DNA of 64,000 nucleotides from Halosimplex litoreum (lineage in GTDB: Archaea; Halobacteriota; Halobacteria; Halobacteriales; Haloarculaceae), in assembly GCF_016065055.1 (NCBI RefSeq), contig NZ_CP065856.1:2727836-2791835 (forward strand), read 5' to 3'. A model generated the notes under the pieces. It saw nothing but the letters and a program-made list of their open reading frames with translations. It had not been told where the DNA came from and searched no databases. Within the stretch, counting starts at the first letter, position 1, and every line of letters begins with the position of its first letter. Shown in pieces: positions 16,666 to 24,805 of this stretch. A program made the translations under genes and the position numbers.

Positions 16666-16926
16666 ATGCCCACGCCAGCCCGTCGGGACGGGTCGATCGC
16701 GCGACGCTCGCTCTCGGAGACCCAGGCGCGGCTCCTCTCGTATCTGTGCGACCGGGTCGACGGGACCGCCTACCTGAAGGCCAAGCACGTCGCCGACGAG
16801 CTCGATCTGTCCTCGAAGGAGGTCGGTATCAACATGGGGATCCTCGCCGACCGAACCGACGACGTGACGATCGAGCAGTGGGGCCGCTCGTCGAGCACGA
16901 CCTGGAAAGTGAGCGCGCGGGACTGA
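16666..16926 (+). CDS. DUF7123-like small haloarchaeal protein
   Basis: 86 residues starting MPTPARRDGS. The body contains SETQARLLSYLCDRVDGTAY and KHVADELDLSSKEVGINMGI, a helix-turn-helix-like arrangement, and ends WGRSSSTTWKVSARD. The pattern is typical of a small predicted DNA-binding family widespread in haloarchaea, which I recall as DUF7123. ATG 16666 is preferred over 16639. It is followed closely by ligA on the same strand (70-base gap). Confidence 0.8.
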   Translation: MPTPARRDGSIARRSLSETQARLLSYLCDRVDGTAYLKAKHVADELDLSSKEVGINMGILADRTDDVTIEQWGRSSSTTWKVSARD

Positions 16927-16996
16927 GTTCCGGGGAGCGCGGGTCGGGCGGTTCGCACCGACGGTTCAAAGAGGGTGCCGCCGCGAGAGAGGGGCA

Positions 16997-19090
16997 ATGA
17001 CCGACGACGCGGCCGACATACCCGCGGACAACCCCTATCTCGCCGAGCCCTCGACCGACTTCGACCCGGTCGAGGCCCTCACTGGAACCGACGCGGAAGC
17101 CCAGGCCGAGCGGCTCCGCGAGGCGATCCGCTATCACGACCAGCGCTACTACGTCGAGAACGACCCCGCCATCGACGACCGGAGGTACGACGCGCTGTTC
17201 TCGCGACTGCGCGACCTCGAAGAGCGGTTCGACGTGCAGACCCCGGACAGCCCGACCCGGCGCGTCGGTGGCGCCCCCCGCGACGAACTGCCGGACGTCG
17301 AGCACGTCGCACCGATGCGCTCTATCGACCAGGGCGGCGAAGCCGAAGACGCCCGCGAGTTCGACCGCCGCGTCCGCGAGGGGCTCGACTCCGCGGACTG
17401 GGACGGGGAGATCGAGTACTACTGCGAGCCGAAGTTCGACGGTCTCTCGGTCGAGGTGGTCTACGAGGACGGCGTCTTCGAGCGCGCGGCGACCCGCGGC
17501 GACGGCCAGGTGGGGGACGACGTGACCGAGAACGTCCGCACCATCCCGAGCGTCCCTCAGCGCCTGCGCGGCGACTACCCCGAGTTCCTCGCGGTCCGGG
17601 GCGAGGTGTACATGCCAAAGCCCGCCTTCCAGGACTACAACCGCGAACTCGTCGAACGCGGCGACGACCCCTTCGCCAACCCCCGCAACGCCGCCGCCGG
17701 CACGCTCCGCCAGCTCGACCCCTCCGTCACCGCCGAGCGCCCGCTCTCCGTGTTCTTCTTCGACGTCCTCGACGGGGTCGAGTTCGACACCCGCTGGGAG
17801 ATGCACGAGACTCTCCCCGAGTGGGGGCTGCGGACCTGCGATCGGACCGAACTCGTCGACGATATCGAGGCGGCCGTCGACTACCGCGACGCCCGACTAG
17901 ACGAACGGGACGACCTGGACTACGAGATCGACGGCGTCGTCGTCTCCGTGAACGACACCGACGCCTGCGACGAACTGGGCACCACTTCGCGGGCGCCCCG
18001 CTGGGCCTTCGCCTACAAGTTCCCCGCCCGCAGCGAGCACACGACGGTCCGGGACGTGGTCGTTCAGGTCGGCCGAACCGGACGGTTGACCCCCGTCGCG
18101 CTGATGGACCCCGTCGAGGTCGGCGGCGTCACGGTCTCGCGGGCCTCCCTGCACAACCCCGCGGAGATCGAGCGCCTCGGCGTCGACGTGGGCGACGGGG
18201 TGCGCGTCCGCCGCGCGGGCGACGTGATCCCCGAGGTCGCCGAGGTGACCGACGCCGACGGGGAGGGCCACTTCGCGTTCCCCGACGAGTGCCCGGTCTG
18301 CGGGAGCGCCGTCGAGCGCGACGGGCCGATGGCCTTCTGTTCCGGTGGACTGGGCTGTCCCGGTCAGCGCGAGCGGTCGGTCCAGCACTACGCCTCCCGC
18401 ACGGGACTCGATATCGAGGGCGTCGGCGAGGAGCGCGTCCAGCAGCTGCTCGACGCCGGCCTGGTCGACGACGTGGCAGACCTCTACGAACTGACCGTCG
18501 ACGACCTCACCGACCTGGAAGGGTGGGGCGAGACCAGCGCCGAGAACCTGGTCGCCGAACTCGACGACGCCCGCGAACCGCCGCTCGCCGACTTCCTCAC
18601 CGCCGTCGGCATTCCGGAGGTCGGCGAGACCGTCGCGGCCTCGCTCGCACGGTACTTCGGCACCTTCGACGCCGTCCGCGAGGCAGGCGAGGACGACCTG
18701 CAGGCCGTCTCCGACGTTGGGCCGACCGTCGCCGCCGAGATCCGGGACTTCTTCGACAGCGAGGCCAACCGGGACGTGCTGGACCGGTTGCTCGCCCACG
18801 TCGACCCCCAGGAGGCCGAGACTTCGACCGGCGACGCTTTAGCGGGGCTGACCTTCGTCTTCACCGGCTCGCTCGACGGCTACACCCGCAGCGACGCCCA
18901 GGACCTGGTCGAGCGGGCCGGCGGCTCGGCGACCAGCAGCGTCTCGGGCAACACGGACTTCCTCGTGACCGGCGAGAACCCCGGGCAGACCAAGCGCGAC
19001 GACGCCGCCGAGCACGACGTGCCGATCCTCGACGGCGTCGAGGCGTTCGAGTCGAAACTGCGTGAGTACGGCGTCGAGGCAGCGGACTGA
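16997..19090 (+). CDS. ligA: NAD-dependent DNA ligase
   Basis: Seals nicks using NAD+. 697 residues with the full LigA architecture: an Ia domain (the YYVENDPAIDDRRYD region), the adenylation domain with catalytic Lys146 in the KFDG motif, an OB fold, a zinc finger (CPVCGS with a second Cys pair around CSGGLGC), helix-hairpin-helix repeats, and a C-terminal BRCT domain (GLTFVFTGSLDGYTRS). NAD-dependent ligase is bacterial by origin, and haloarchaea are known to have acquired it beside their ATP-dependent ligase. Codon usage looks fully adapted. Confidence 0.97.
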   Translation: MTDDAADIPADNPYLAEPSTDFDPVEALTGTDAEAQAERLREAIRYHDQRYYVENDPAIDDRRYDALFSRLRDLEERFDVQTPDSPTRRVGGAPRDELPDVEHVAPMRSIDQGGEAEDAREFDRRVREGLDSADWDGEIEYYCEPKFDGLSVEVVYEDGVFERAATRGDGQVGDDVTENVRTIPSVPQRLRGDYPEFLAVRGEVYMPKPAFQDYNRELVERGDDPFANPRNAAAGTLRQLDPSVTAERPLSVFFFDVLDGVEFDTRWEMHETLPEWGLRTCDRTELVDDIEAAVDYRDARLDERDDLDYEIDGVVVSVNDTDACDELGTTSRAPRWAFAYKFPARSEHTTVRDVVVQVGRTGRLTPVALMDPVEVGGVTVSRASLHNPAEIERLGVDVGDGVRVRRAGDVIPEVAEVTDADGEGHFAFPDECPVCGSAVERDGPMAFCSGGLGCPGQRERSVQHYASRTGLDIEGVGEERVQQLLDAGLVDDVADLYELTVDDLTDLEGWGETSAENLVAELDDAREPPLADFLTAVGIPEVGETVAASLARYFGTFDAVREAGEDDLQAVSDVGPTVAAEIRDFFDSEANRDVLDRLLAHVDPQEAETSTGDALAGLTFVFTGSLDGYTRSDAQDLVERAGGSATSSVSGNTDFLVTGENPGQTKRDDAAEHDVPILDGVEAFESKLREYGVEAAD

Positions 19091-19158
19091 GCCGGACCGC
19101 GAGCGGGCCGCTCCCGGTTTCGTCGATACCCGAGCGAACTCCCAGCGGCGGGACCGCG

Positions 19159-19164
19159 AAAAAA
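19159..19164 (-). terminator. T-rich terminator after the ABC permease
   Basis: Six consecutive A on the plus strand (a T6 run on the minus strand) lie 29-34 bases beyond the permease stop. Archaeal transcription often ends at such T tracts. It sits in the convergent gap with ligA. Confidence 0.5.
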
Positions 19165-19192
19165 CGAGGCCCGGCCGAACCGCGACCGACGG

Positions 19193-20227
19193 TCAGAGGT
19201 CGACGCGGTCGAAGGTGTAGTAGCTGACCGCGGCGGCGAGCCCGATCCAGAGGAGGAGACTCACGAAGACGGCGGGGTCGGAGAAGTAGACGGGGAGGCC
19301 GGACCCGCCGGTCTGGCAGACGGTCTGGTTGCGGAACATGGTCTGGCGAACCTGCGGGGTGCCGCCGAGCACGTCGCCGCAGATGACGCCCATGGCCTCG
19401 GAGCCCTGCTGGAACATGCCGTAGCGGGCGGTGGTCGCGGCGCCCGCGCCCTCGCCGAGCATCGAGTTGGTGAGCGTCCTGTACGCCTGGGTCGGGCTGA
19501 GCAGCTTGACGAACAGGACGATCTGCCAGCGCAGCGCCTCCCCGATCCCGGCGAAGTCGGCCAGCAGGTCGCCGATCGAGTTCGCGAGGGAGTTCCAGGC
19601 GAAGGAGAGGTAGAAGTAGACGATGCCGGCGCCGGCCAGCGACCGGAGGTTCGTCGACATCGCGCCGGAGATGCTGACGACGACGGCGGTGAAGACCACG
19701 GTGAAGACGACCGTGTACAGGACGAACCACGCGAAGACGCCGAGCTTGAAGGTGAACGGCGAGACGGCGAAAAACAGGCCCGTCAGGCCGAGCGCCGCGA
19801 GCAGCGGGACGCCGACGACGGCGCTGCGGCCGACGACCTTCCCGACGATCACGTCGCGGCGGGAGAACGGCAGCGACAGGAGCACCTTCAGCGACCCGCT
19901 GGTGCGCTCGTCGGAGACGGCCGCGTAGGCCGCGAAGATGGCGACGATGGGAACCAGCAGCGTGACGATGTCCAGGTACGGCCGAGAGATCGCCACCTGG
20001 AGGCCGAACTCCTGCAGGCGCCGCGGCACCTGCTCGGCACCGCGCAGGGTCCACCAGTTGCGCGCCGCCGGGATGACGAACAGCGTCGTGAACAGGAAGG
20101 AGAGAACCCACAGCCCCTTCGATCGGATGGCGTCGCGGAACTCCTTTTTGGCGACCGGGTACCAGTCGAAGGTCTCGCGAAGCGCGCCGTCGAGACCGCC
20201 GCCGCCGCTCTCGGCGTCCGCGCTCAT
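19193..20227 (-). CDS. ABC-2 type transporter permease
   Basis: Membrane component of an ABC exporter, 344 residues. The N-terminus is cytoplasmic (TFDWYPVAKKEFRDAIRSKG), followed by about six membrane segments and a large outside loop rich in Gly and Cys/Gln (VCQTGGSG) before the last helices. It belongs to the NosY-like/ABC-2 group. Its ATG overlaps the ATPase stop (ATGA, 20224-20227), so ATPase and permease form one operon. Substrate unknown. Confidence 0.92.
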   Translation of the reverse strand: MSADAESGGGGLDGALRETFDWYPVAKKEFRDAIRSKGLWVLSFLFTTLFVIPAARNWWTLRGAEQVPRRLQEFGLQVAISRPYLDIVTLLVPIVAIFAAYAAVSDERTSGSLKVLLSLPFSRRDVIVGKVVGRSAVVGVPLLAALGLTGLFFAVSPFTFKLGVFAWFVLYTVVFTVVFTAVVVSISGAMSTNLRSLAGAGIVYFYLSFAWNSLANSIGDLLADFAGIGEALRWQIVLFVKLLSPTQAYRTLTNSMLGEGAGAATTARYGMFQQGSEAMGVICGDVLGGTPQVRQTMFRNQTVCQTGGSGLPVYFSDPAVFVSLLLWIGLAAAVSYYTFDRVDL

Positions 20228-21231
20228 CGGTCCGCACCTCCCTCGGCGTCGTCGGCCTTCGCATCGCCGTCGGCGTCCGTATCGCTCCCGCCGCCCGCGG
20301 TCGCCGCCGGGGTGGCGTCGGTCTCGGCGTCGGTGTAGGCGGCGAACAGGTCTTCGAGCGACGCCTCCTCGGTCTCGAAGTCGTCGACCGCGATCCCGGC
20401 GTCCTCGATCGCAGTGAGGACGCTCATCTTCGCGTCGCTGTCGACCGCGACGACGAGGTCGTCACCCTCTACGGTCGCGCCTTCGACCGCCGGAACCTCG
20501 TGTGCGGCCTCGGCGGCGGCATCCGCATCGTCGGGGTCGACGCTGACGACCAGTCGCGTCCCGGTGTCGGTCGCCCCGCGCAGGCCCCCGACGGTATCGA
20601 CGGCGATCACCTCGCCGTCCTGGAGGATGGCGACGCGGTCGCAGACCGATTCGACCTGCCCGAGGATGTGACTGGAGAAGAAGACGGTCGCTCCCCGCTC
20701 GTTCTCCTCGCGGACGATCTGTCGCATCAGGCGCGCGCCGTTGGGGTCCAGTCCCGAGGAGGGCTCGTCGAGGATCAGCAGATCGGGCTCGCCGACCAAG
20801 GCCATGCCCAGCGCGAGCCGCTGGGCCATCCCGCGGGAGTACCCCCCGACCTTGCGGTCGAGGTCCTCGCGGTCGAGGCCGACGCGGTCGGCGATGGCCT
20901 CGGGGTCGGGGTCGGCCCGCTTTGCCTCGCCGACGAACTCGAGGTGGTGGCGACCGGTCAGGCGGTCGTACAGGTCGTAGCCCTCCGGGAGCACCCCCAG
21001 TCGCTCACGGATGGTCTCCGACTCCTCGCGGGCGTCGAGACCGAGCACTTCGGCCGAGCCCGCGGTCGGCCGGACGAAGTCGAGGAGGATGTCGATGGTC
21101 GTCGTCTTGCCGGCGCCGTTGGGCCCCAGAAACCCGAACACGTCCCCGTCCTCGACGGTCATGTCGACCCCCCGCAAGGCGGTGACGTCGTCGAAGCGTT
21201 TCGTCACGCCGTCGAGTTCGATCGCTGGCAT
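20224..21231 (-). CDS. ABC transporter ATP-binding protein
   Basis: ATPase of the exporter, 335 residues. It has Walker A GPNGAGKTT, a Q-loop region (LGVLPEGYDLYD), signature YSRGMAQRLALG and Walker B LLILDEPSSGLDP. A C-terminal regulatory-like domain and an acidic tail (after about residue 300) follow. ATG 21231 (MPAIELDGVTKRF) is chosen; the frame to 21357 is upstream noise. It precedes the permease with a four-base overlap. Confidence 0.95.
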   Translation of the reverse strand: MPAIELDGVTKRFDDVTALRGVDMTVEDGDVFGFLGPNGAGKTTTIDILLDFVRPTAGSAEVLGLDAREESETIRERLGVLPEGYDLYDRLTGRHHLEFVGEAKRADPDPEAIADRVGLDREDLDRKVGGYSRGMAQRLALGMALVGEPDLLILDEPSSGLDPNGARLMRQIVREENERGATVFFSSHILGQVESVCDRVAILQDGEVIAVDTVGGLRGATDTGTRLVVSVDPDDADAAAEAAHEVPAVEGATVEGDDLVVAVDSDAKMSVLTAIEDAGIAVDDFETEEASLEDLFAAYTDAETDATPAATAGGGSDTDADGDAKADDAEGGADR

Positions 21232-21372
21232 GGCCGGGCCTTTCGCGCCCTCCGATTTAGGTTTTGATACACTTTCGACCCCCCGACCGACGAGTCCGTC
21301 GGGGTAGTGGTGGCGCGGGCGGCGGGCGGCCCGCGGGGTGCGGTGGACGCCGGCCACGCCCGGACGCCGGTC

Positions 21373-21636
21373 TCACACCTCGTCGTCGGGGTCGTGCGAG
21401 TCGGCCATCGACCGGGCCTGGGTCGCGTAGCGCTCGCGCTCGTCGTCGGCCGTCGGCTCTAGCTTCTCGGAGTCGACGTCGACGGCCGCGGTCGTGGGTT
21501 TGCGCGAGAGCAACTGGAAGGACAGCTGTTTGGTGAGGTGGCGCTCGCCGTCGGTGGTGGCGTACACCAGCGTGACGAGGTTCTCGTCGCGGGAGATCCG
21601 GTCGACCAGCCAGCACCTGACCGTGTCGTCGCTCAT
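21373..21636 (-). CDS. Small haloarchaeal protein, unknown function
   Basis: 87 residues, MSDDTVRCWLVDRISRDEN to HDPDDEV. A beta-rich first half (VTLVYATTDGERHLTKQLSF) is followed by an acidic helix. I cannot assign a family with certainty. It lies 83 bases downstream of the co-directional membrane protein gene. The frame is open far upstream but overlaps that gene and is rejected before 21636. Confidence 0.75.
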   Translation of the reverse strand: MSDDTVRCWLVDRISRDENLVTLVYATTDGERHLTKQLSFQLLSRKPTTAAVDVDSEKLEPTADDERERYATQARSMADSHDPDDEV

Positions 21637-21719
21637 ACCGTCACGTGGAACGGCGCGGGTTTGTAGCCAGCGGATCGAGCGGTGGCGGGTCGCCGCCTCC
21701 TCGTCGGCCCCGCCCAGGG

Positions 21720-22388
21720 TCACGTCGACGAGCGCGGTCGGAACGAGGCCGGTGTCGTCCGCTCGGCACACTCGCGGCGCGCGACCGCGACGCCGGCGAC
21801 GTGTTCGACCAGCAACGCGGTCGCGAGCGCCCCCGATCCGACGATATCGGGCGCGAGGCCGACGCCGAGGTCGGCGAGCGGGTCGCCGCTCGCGACTCCC
21901 GTCTCCAGAGCGAGCCAGGCGGTCGCGCCGGCGGCGGTGACGAGGCTGTAGCCGACGGTGCTGGGGTCGACGAGTCGCGACCCCAGCGGCGCCCCCCGGA
22001 GGGCGTCGACCTCGGCGGTGTGCTGGAGCGCCAGCGCGACGGCGAAGGCGACACTGCCGACGAACGCGCCGCGGGAGCCGCCGATAGCGGCGACGACGGC
22101 CAGCCACCCCGTCCAGACCGCGGTCTCGCTGAGCGCGACGCCCAGTGTTCGCCCGAGCGGGAACCCGACTGCGGAACCGTTGACCGCCAGGTCGACCAGG
22201 AACTGGCAGACGAGGAAGGCGACGGCGAGCACCACCGCGCCGACGGCGACGTCCCGAGCGGCGGGGCTCGCGCCGGCGAGCAACGCCAACCAGATCGACA
22301 GCGCCGCCGCTTCGACGCCGGTGACCGCCACGACCAGCACCCAGCGACAGGCCGCCGCGAGCACTCCCCGTCGGAAGACGTCGACCAT
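21720..22388 (-). CDS. Multi-spanning membrane protein, unknown
   Basis: 222 residues from ATG 22388 (MVDVFRRGVLAAACRW). There are about six hydrophobic segments, including VAVTGVEAAALSIWLALLAG and TAVWTGWLAVVAAIGG, and a short Arg-rich C-terminus. No family motif is recognised. The gene is divergent from the PH-domain-like membrane gene at 22506, and the shared gap of 117 bases should hold both promoters. Confidence 0.82.
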   Translation of the reverse strand: MVDVFRRGVLAAACRWVLVVAVTGVEAAALSIWLALLAGASPAARDVAVGAVVLAVAFLVCQFLVDLAVNGSAVGFPLGRTLGVALSETAVWTGWLAVVAAIGGSRGAFVGSVAFAVALALQHTAEVDALRGAPLGSRLVDPSTVGYSLVTAAGATAWLALETGVASGDPLADLGVGLAPDIVGSGALATALLVEHVAGVAVARRECAERTTPASFRPRSST

Positions 22389-22505
22389 GCGTCGCGCTCG
22401 CGCGGTGACCCACGTAGTTATCCGCCACCTACCGGCGACTGCACGGGTATCAATCGAGAGACTCCGGGCCACAGTTTCAAGACCCAGCGCGAGACAGGGG
22501 GTCAC

Positions 22506-23219
22506 ATGTCCCGACTCCGCGGAGTGCTCGACAGCGTCCGGGGGACGGGTGGGCGGGCGTGGGCCGGGTCCGTCGACGACCTGTGCTACGACGGCGAGTC
22601 GATCCGCGAGCGCGTCGAACTGGGCGAGGGCACTCGGGTCGTCGTCACGACCCACCGCCTGCTAGCGTTTACGCCCGACCGCGACGGAGAGAACTACCGC
22701 GCCGTCGAGCTGCCGAACGTCGCCGACGTGCGCGAAGGCCACGAGGGCGAGGACAACCTCATCCGACAGGGCGCCCGGCTCGGCGTCTACGGCGTCGTCC
22801 TGCTCGCAGTGGGCGTCTTCGTCGACTTCGGGTCGTTCGTCCCGACCGACGCGTTCGCGGGCGCCGGTGCCGGCCAGCTCGGGATGGGGGGGCTGCTCTC
22901 GATCCTCCAGCGGTTCCTCTCGCTGATCGCCCGCATCGACGAGTTCGCGCGGCTGATCGGCGCCTTCCTCGTGCTGTTCGCCGTCTTCGTCTTCGCCGTC
23001 TACCTGCTGACTCGCGACCGCGTGCTCGAAGTGACCGTCGCCGGCGACGACGACCCGATCCGCGTCCCCGCCGACGACGACACCATCGACGGCGCCGTCG
23101 CCGACCTGGAAGTCGTCCTGTTCGGGTCGGACGGGTCGGCCGAACCCGACGACGGCCCGCCCGAAGGTGCCGCGAGCGGCTCGGAGACCGGGAGCACGGA
23201 CCCGCTCGGCGGGCGGTGA
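22506..23219 (+). CDS. PH-domain-like membrane protein
   Basis: 237 residues. The first part (SIRERVELGEGTRVVVTTHR to LAFTPDRDGENYRAV) looks like the start of a bacterial/archaeal PH domain. Two membrane segments (YGVVLLAVGVFVDFGSF and LIGAFLVLFAVFVFAVYLL) are then followed by more PH-like strands (TRDRVLEVTVAGDDDP) and an acidic tail. Function unknown. The ATG is at 22506. Confidence 0.8.
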   Translation: MSRLRGVLDSVRGTGGRAWAGSVDDLCYDGESIRERVELGEGTRVVVTTHRLLAFTPDRDGENYRAVELPNVADVREGHEGEDNLIRQGARLGVYGVVLLAVGVFVDFGSFVPTDAFAGAGAGQLGMGGLLSILQRFLSLIARIDEFARLIGAFLVLFAVFVFAVYLLTRDRVLEVTVAGDDDPIRVPADDDTIDGAVADLEVVLFGSDGSAEPDDGPPEGAASGSETGSTDPLGGR

Positions 23220-23265
23220 GCCCGGACGGGCCGGACCGCTCGGCGGTCCGCACTCCGTCTCGAGT

Positions 23266-24249
23266 TCAGTGGCCGGTGACGCCGACGGCCTCGTAGGGTT
23301 CTTCGAGGTACTCGCGCTCCGAGTCGCTCAGGTCGATCTCGACGGCTTCCACGGCGTCTTCGAGGTGGTCGACGCTGGAGACGCCGAGGATCGGCGCGTC
23401 GACGGCGGGCTGGTGGAGGAGCCACGCCAGCGAGATCTGGGCCATCGAGACGCCCTTCTCCGCGGCGAGTTCCTGGACCCGTTCGTTGGTCTCGACGCCG
23501 CCGCCGGCGCGGTAGTGTTCGTCGATCCGCTCGCTGCGCTCGGCGGCGTCGTTGGCGCCGCGCTCGGTGGATTCGAACTCGTCGTCCGGCCGCGCGAGAT
23601 AGCCCCGGCCGAGCGGGCTCCACGGGATGGCGCCGACGCCCCGCTCCTCACAGAGCGGCAGCATCTCCCGTTCCTCTTCGCGGTAGACGAGGTTGTAGTG
23701 GTTCTGCATCGTCTCGAAACGGTCGAGGCCGAGCCGGTCGCTCGCGTGGAGCGCCTCGGCGAACTGGTAGGCCCACATCGAGGAGGCGCCCAGATACCGG
23801 ACCTTCCCGCGGCGCACCGCGTCGTCCAGTGTTCGAAGCGTGGTCTCGATCGGGGTGTCCGGGTCCCACCGGTGGATCTGATACAGGTCGACCGTGTCGA
23901 CGCCCAGCCGGTCGAGCGAGTTGTCGAGTTCCTGCTCGATGGTCTTCCGGGAGAGGCCCGCGGCGTTGGGGTGGTCGTCGACGCCGGGGAACCGGACCTT
24001 CGTCGCGATCACCTGCTCGTCGCGGTCGTACTCGGCCAGCGCGTCGCCGAGGATCGACTCGGACTCGCCGGCGTTGTAGACGTTGGCCGTGTCGAAGAAG
24101 TTCACACCCAGCTCGACCGCGCGGTCGACGATCTCCGTCGCCGTCTCCCGGTCGACGTTCCAGCCCTCGCCCGACTCGCTGAAGCTCATACAGCCGAGAC
24201 AGATCTCGCTGACGCTCGTTCCCGTGCTCCCGAGTGTCGTGTACTCCAT
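23266..24249 (-). CDS. Aldo/keto reductase
   Basis: NAD(P)H-dependent reductase of 327 residues with the AKR TIM barrel. It starts MEYTTLGSTGTSVSEICLGC, has the catalytic region FFDTANVYNAGESE (Asp and Tyr), the lysine in ATKVRFPG, the histidine in YQIHRWDPDTP, and a C-terminal cofactor-binding segment. It resembles the YdhF/Tas-like AKR11-13 group. The substrate cannot be predicted. ATG 24249 is preferred to 24321. Confidence 0.94.
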   Translation of the reverse strand: MEYTTLGSTGTSVSEICLGCMSFSESGEGWNVDRETATEIVDRAVELGVNFFDTANVYNAGESESILGDALAEYDRDEQVIATKVRFPGVDDHPNAAGLSRKTIEQELDNSLDRLGVDTVDLYQIHRWDPDTPIETTLRTLDDAVRRGKVRYLGASSMWAYQFAEALHASDRLGLDRFETMQNHYNLVYREEEREMLPLCEERGVGAIPWSPLGRGYLARPDDEFESTERGANDAAERSERIDEHYRAGGGVETNERVQELAAEKGVSMAQISLAWLLHQPAVDAPILGVSSVDHLEDAVEAVEIDLSDSEREYLEEPYEAVGVTGH

Positions 24250-24354
24250 GCGGGCCGCACGAGTGGGCGAGGAAAGTGCCTGTGGGAACCGGCGGGTCGC
24301 TCCCCCTCGGTCCGCTCCCACGGCTCACATCGCTCACGGGGACACTCGCTCCTC

Positions 24355-24415
24355 CCCTCCGAGCGCGCGCTCGCCTCGTTCGCTCGCCGACCGCGTGACC
24401 CGATACAGCGAGCGG
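24355..24415. repeat. Palindromic GC-rich intergenic element
   Basis: The stretch contains GAGCGCGCGCTC and CGCCTCGTTCGCTCG, self-complementary segments of the same style (a gagcgaa-gcgag core) as the elements at 24880-24960 and 44034-44184. It lies in the 211-base gap between the divergent aldo/keto reductase and a small membrane protein gene. No gene is evident here. Confidence 0.45.
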
Positions 24416-24431
24416 ACGACCGGGAGAACGC

Positions 24432-24437
24432 ATTTAT
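24432..24437 (+). promoter_or_regulatory. TATA-like box
   Basis: ATTTAT ends 23 bases before the GTG at 24461, fitting a leaderless mRNA for the small membrane protein. Confidence 0.55.
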
Positions 24438-24460
24438 CCACCGCCGGACATACACCGCCC

Positions 24461-24679
24461 GTGAACCTCGTTGCGGTCGGCCTCGGCGTCTTCCTGGTCG
24501 CGTTCGCCGTGTATATCGTCGGCGACCCAGTGAACCGGGTCCGGCTGTGGACCGCCACACGCGAGTACGAGCGTGACCCGACGGGTGCGAAGGAGACCCA
24601 GCGGACGAGGACGGTCGTCTACGCCACCGCCGTCGGCGCAACCGGGCTCCTGTTCGTCGCGCTCGGGGTGGCGCTCTGA
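24461..24679 (+). CDS. Small membrane protein with two helices
   Basis: 72 residues from GTG 24461: MNLVAVGLGVFLVAFAVYIV forms the first membrane helix, a basic/acidic loop (RLWTATREYERDPT) follows, and VVYATAVGATGLLFVALGVAL forms the second. No family is recognised. A correctly spaced TATA-like box supports the GTG. The gene lies upstream of uvrC with a 126-base gap. Confidence 0.75.
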   Translation: MNLVAVGLGVFLVAFAVYIVGDPVNRVRLWTATREYERDPTGAKETQRTRTVVYATAVGATGLLFVALGVAL

Positions 24680-24805
24680 CGCGTCTCGGCCGGCGAGCAG
24701 CCGGTGGGGCTCCCGAGGCCCAGCGATCGGCGCGTCACCCGCACGGAGCAGGCACCCACCCCGCGGACGCAGGGTTCAAATCCGCCGAGTCGCTACCGAC
24801 GAGCG

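Noticed and set aside
24770-24790. tRNA T-arm-like GGTTCAAATCC before uvrC
   Set aside because: The flanking bases do not pair as a T stem and no acceptor, D or anticodon arms are found upstream. It is a chance match in the uvrC upstream region.
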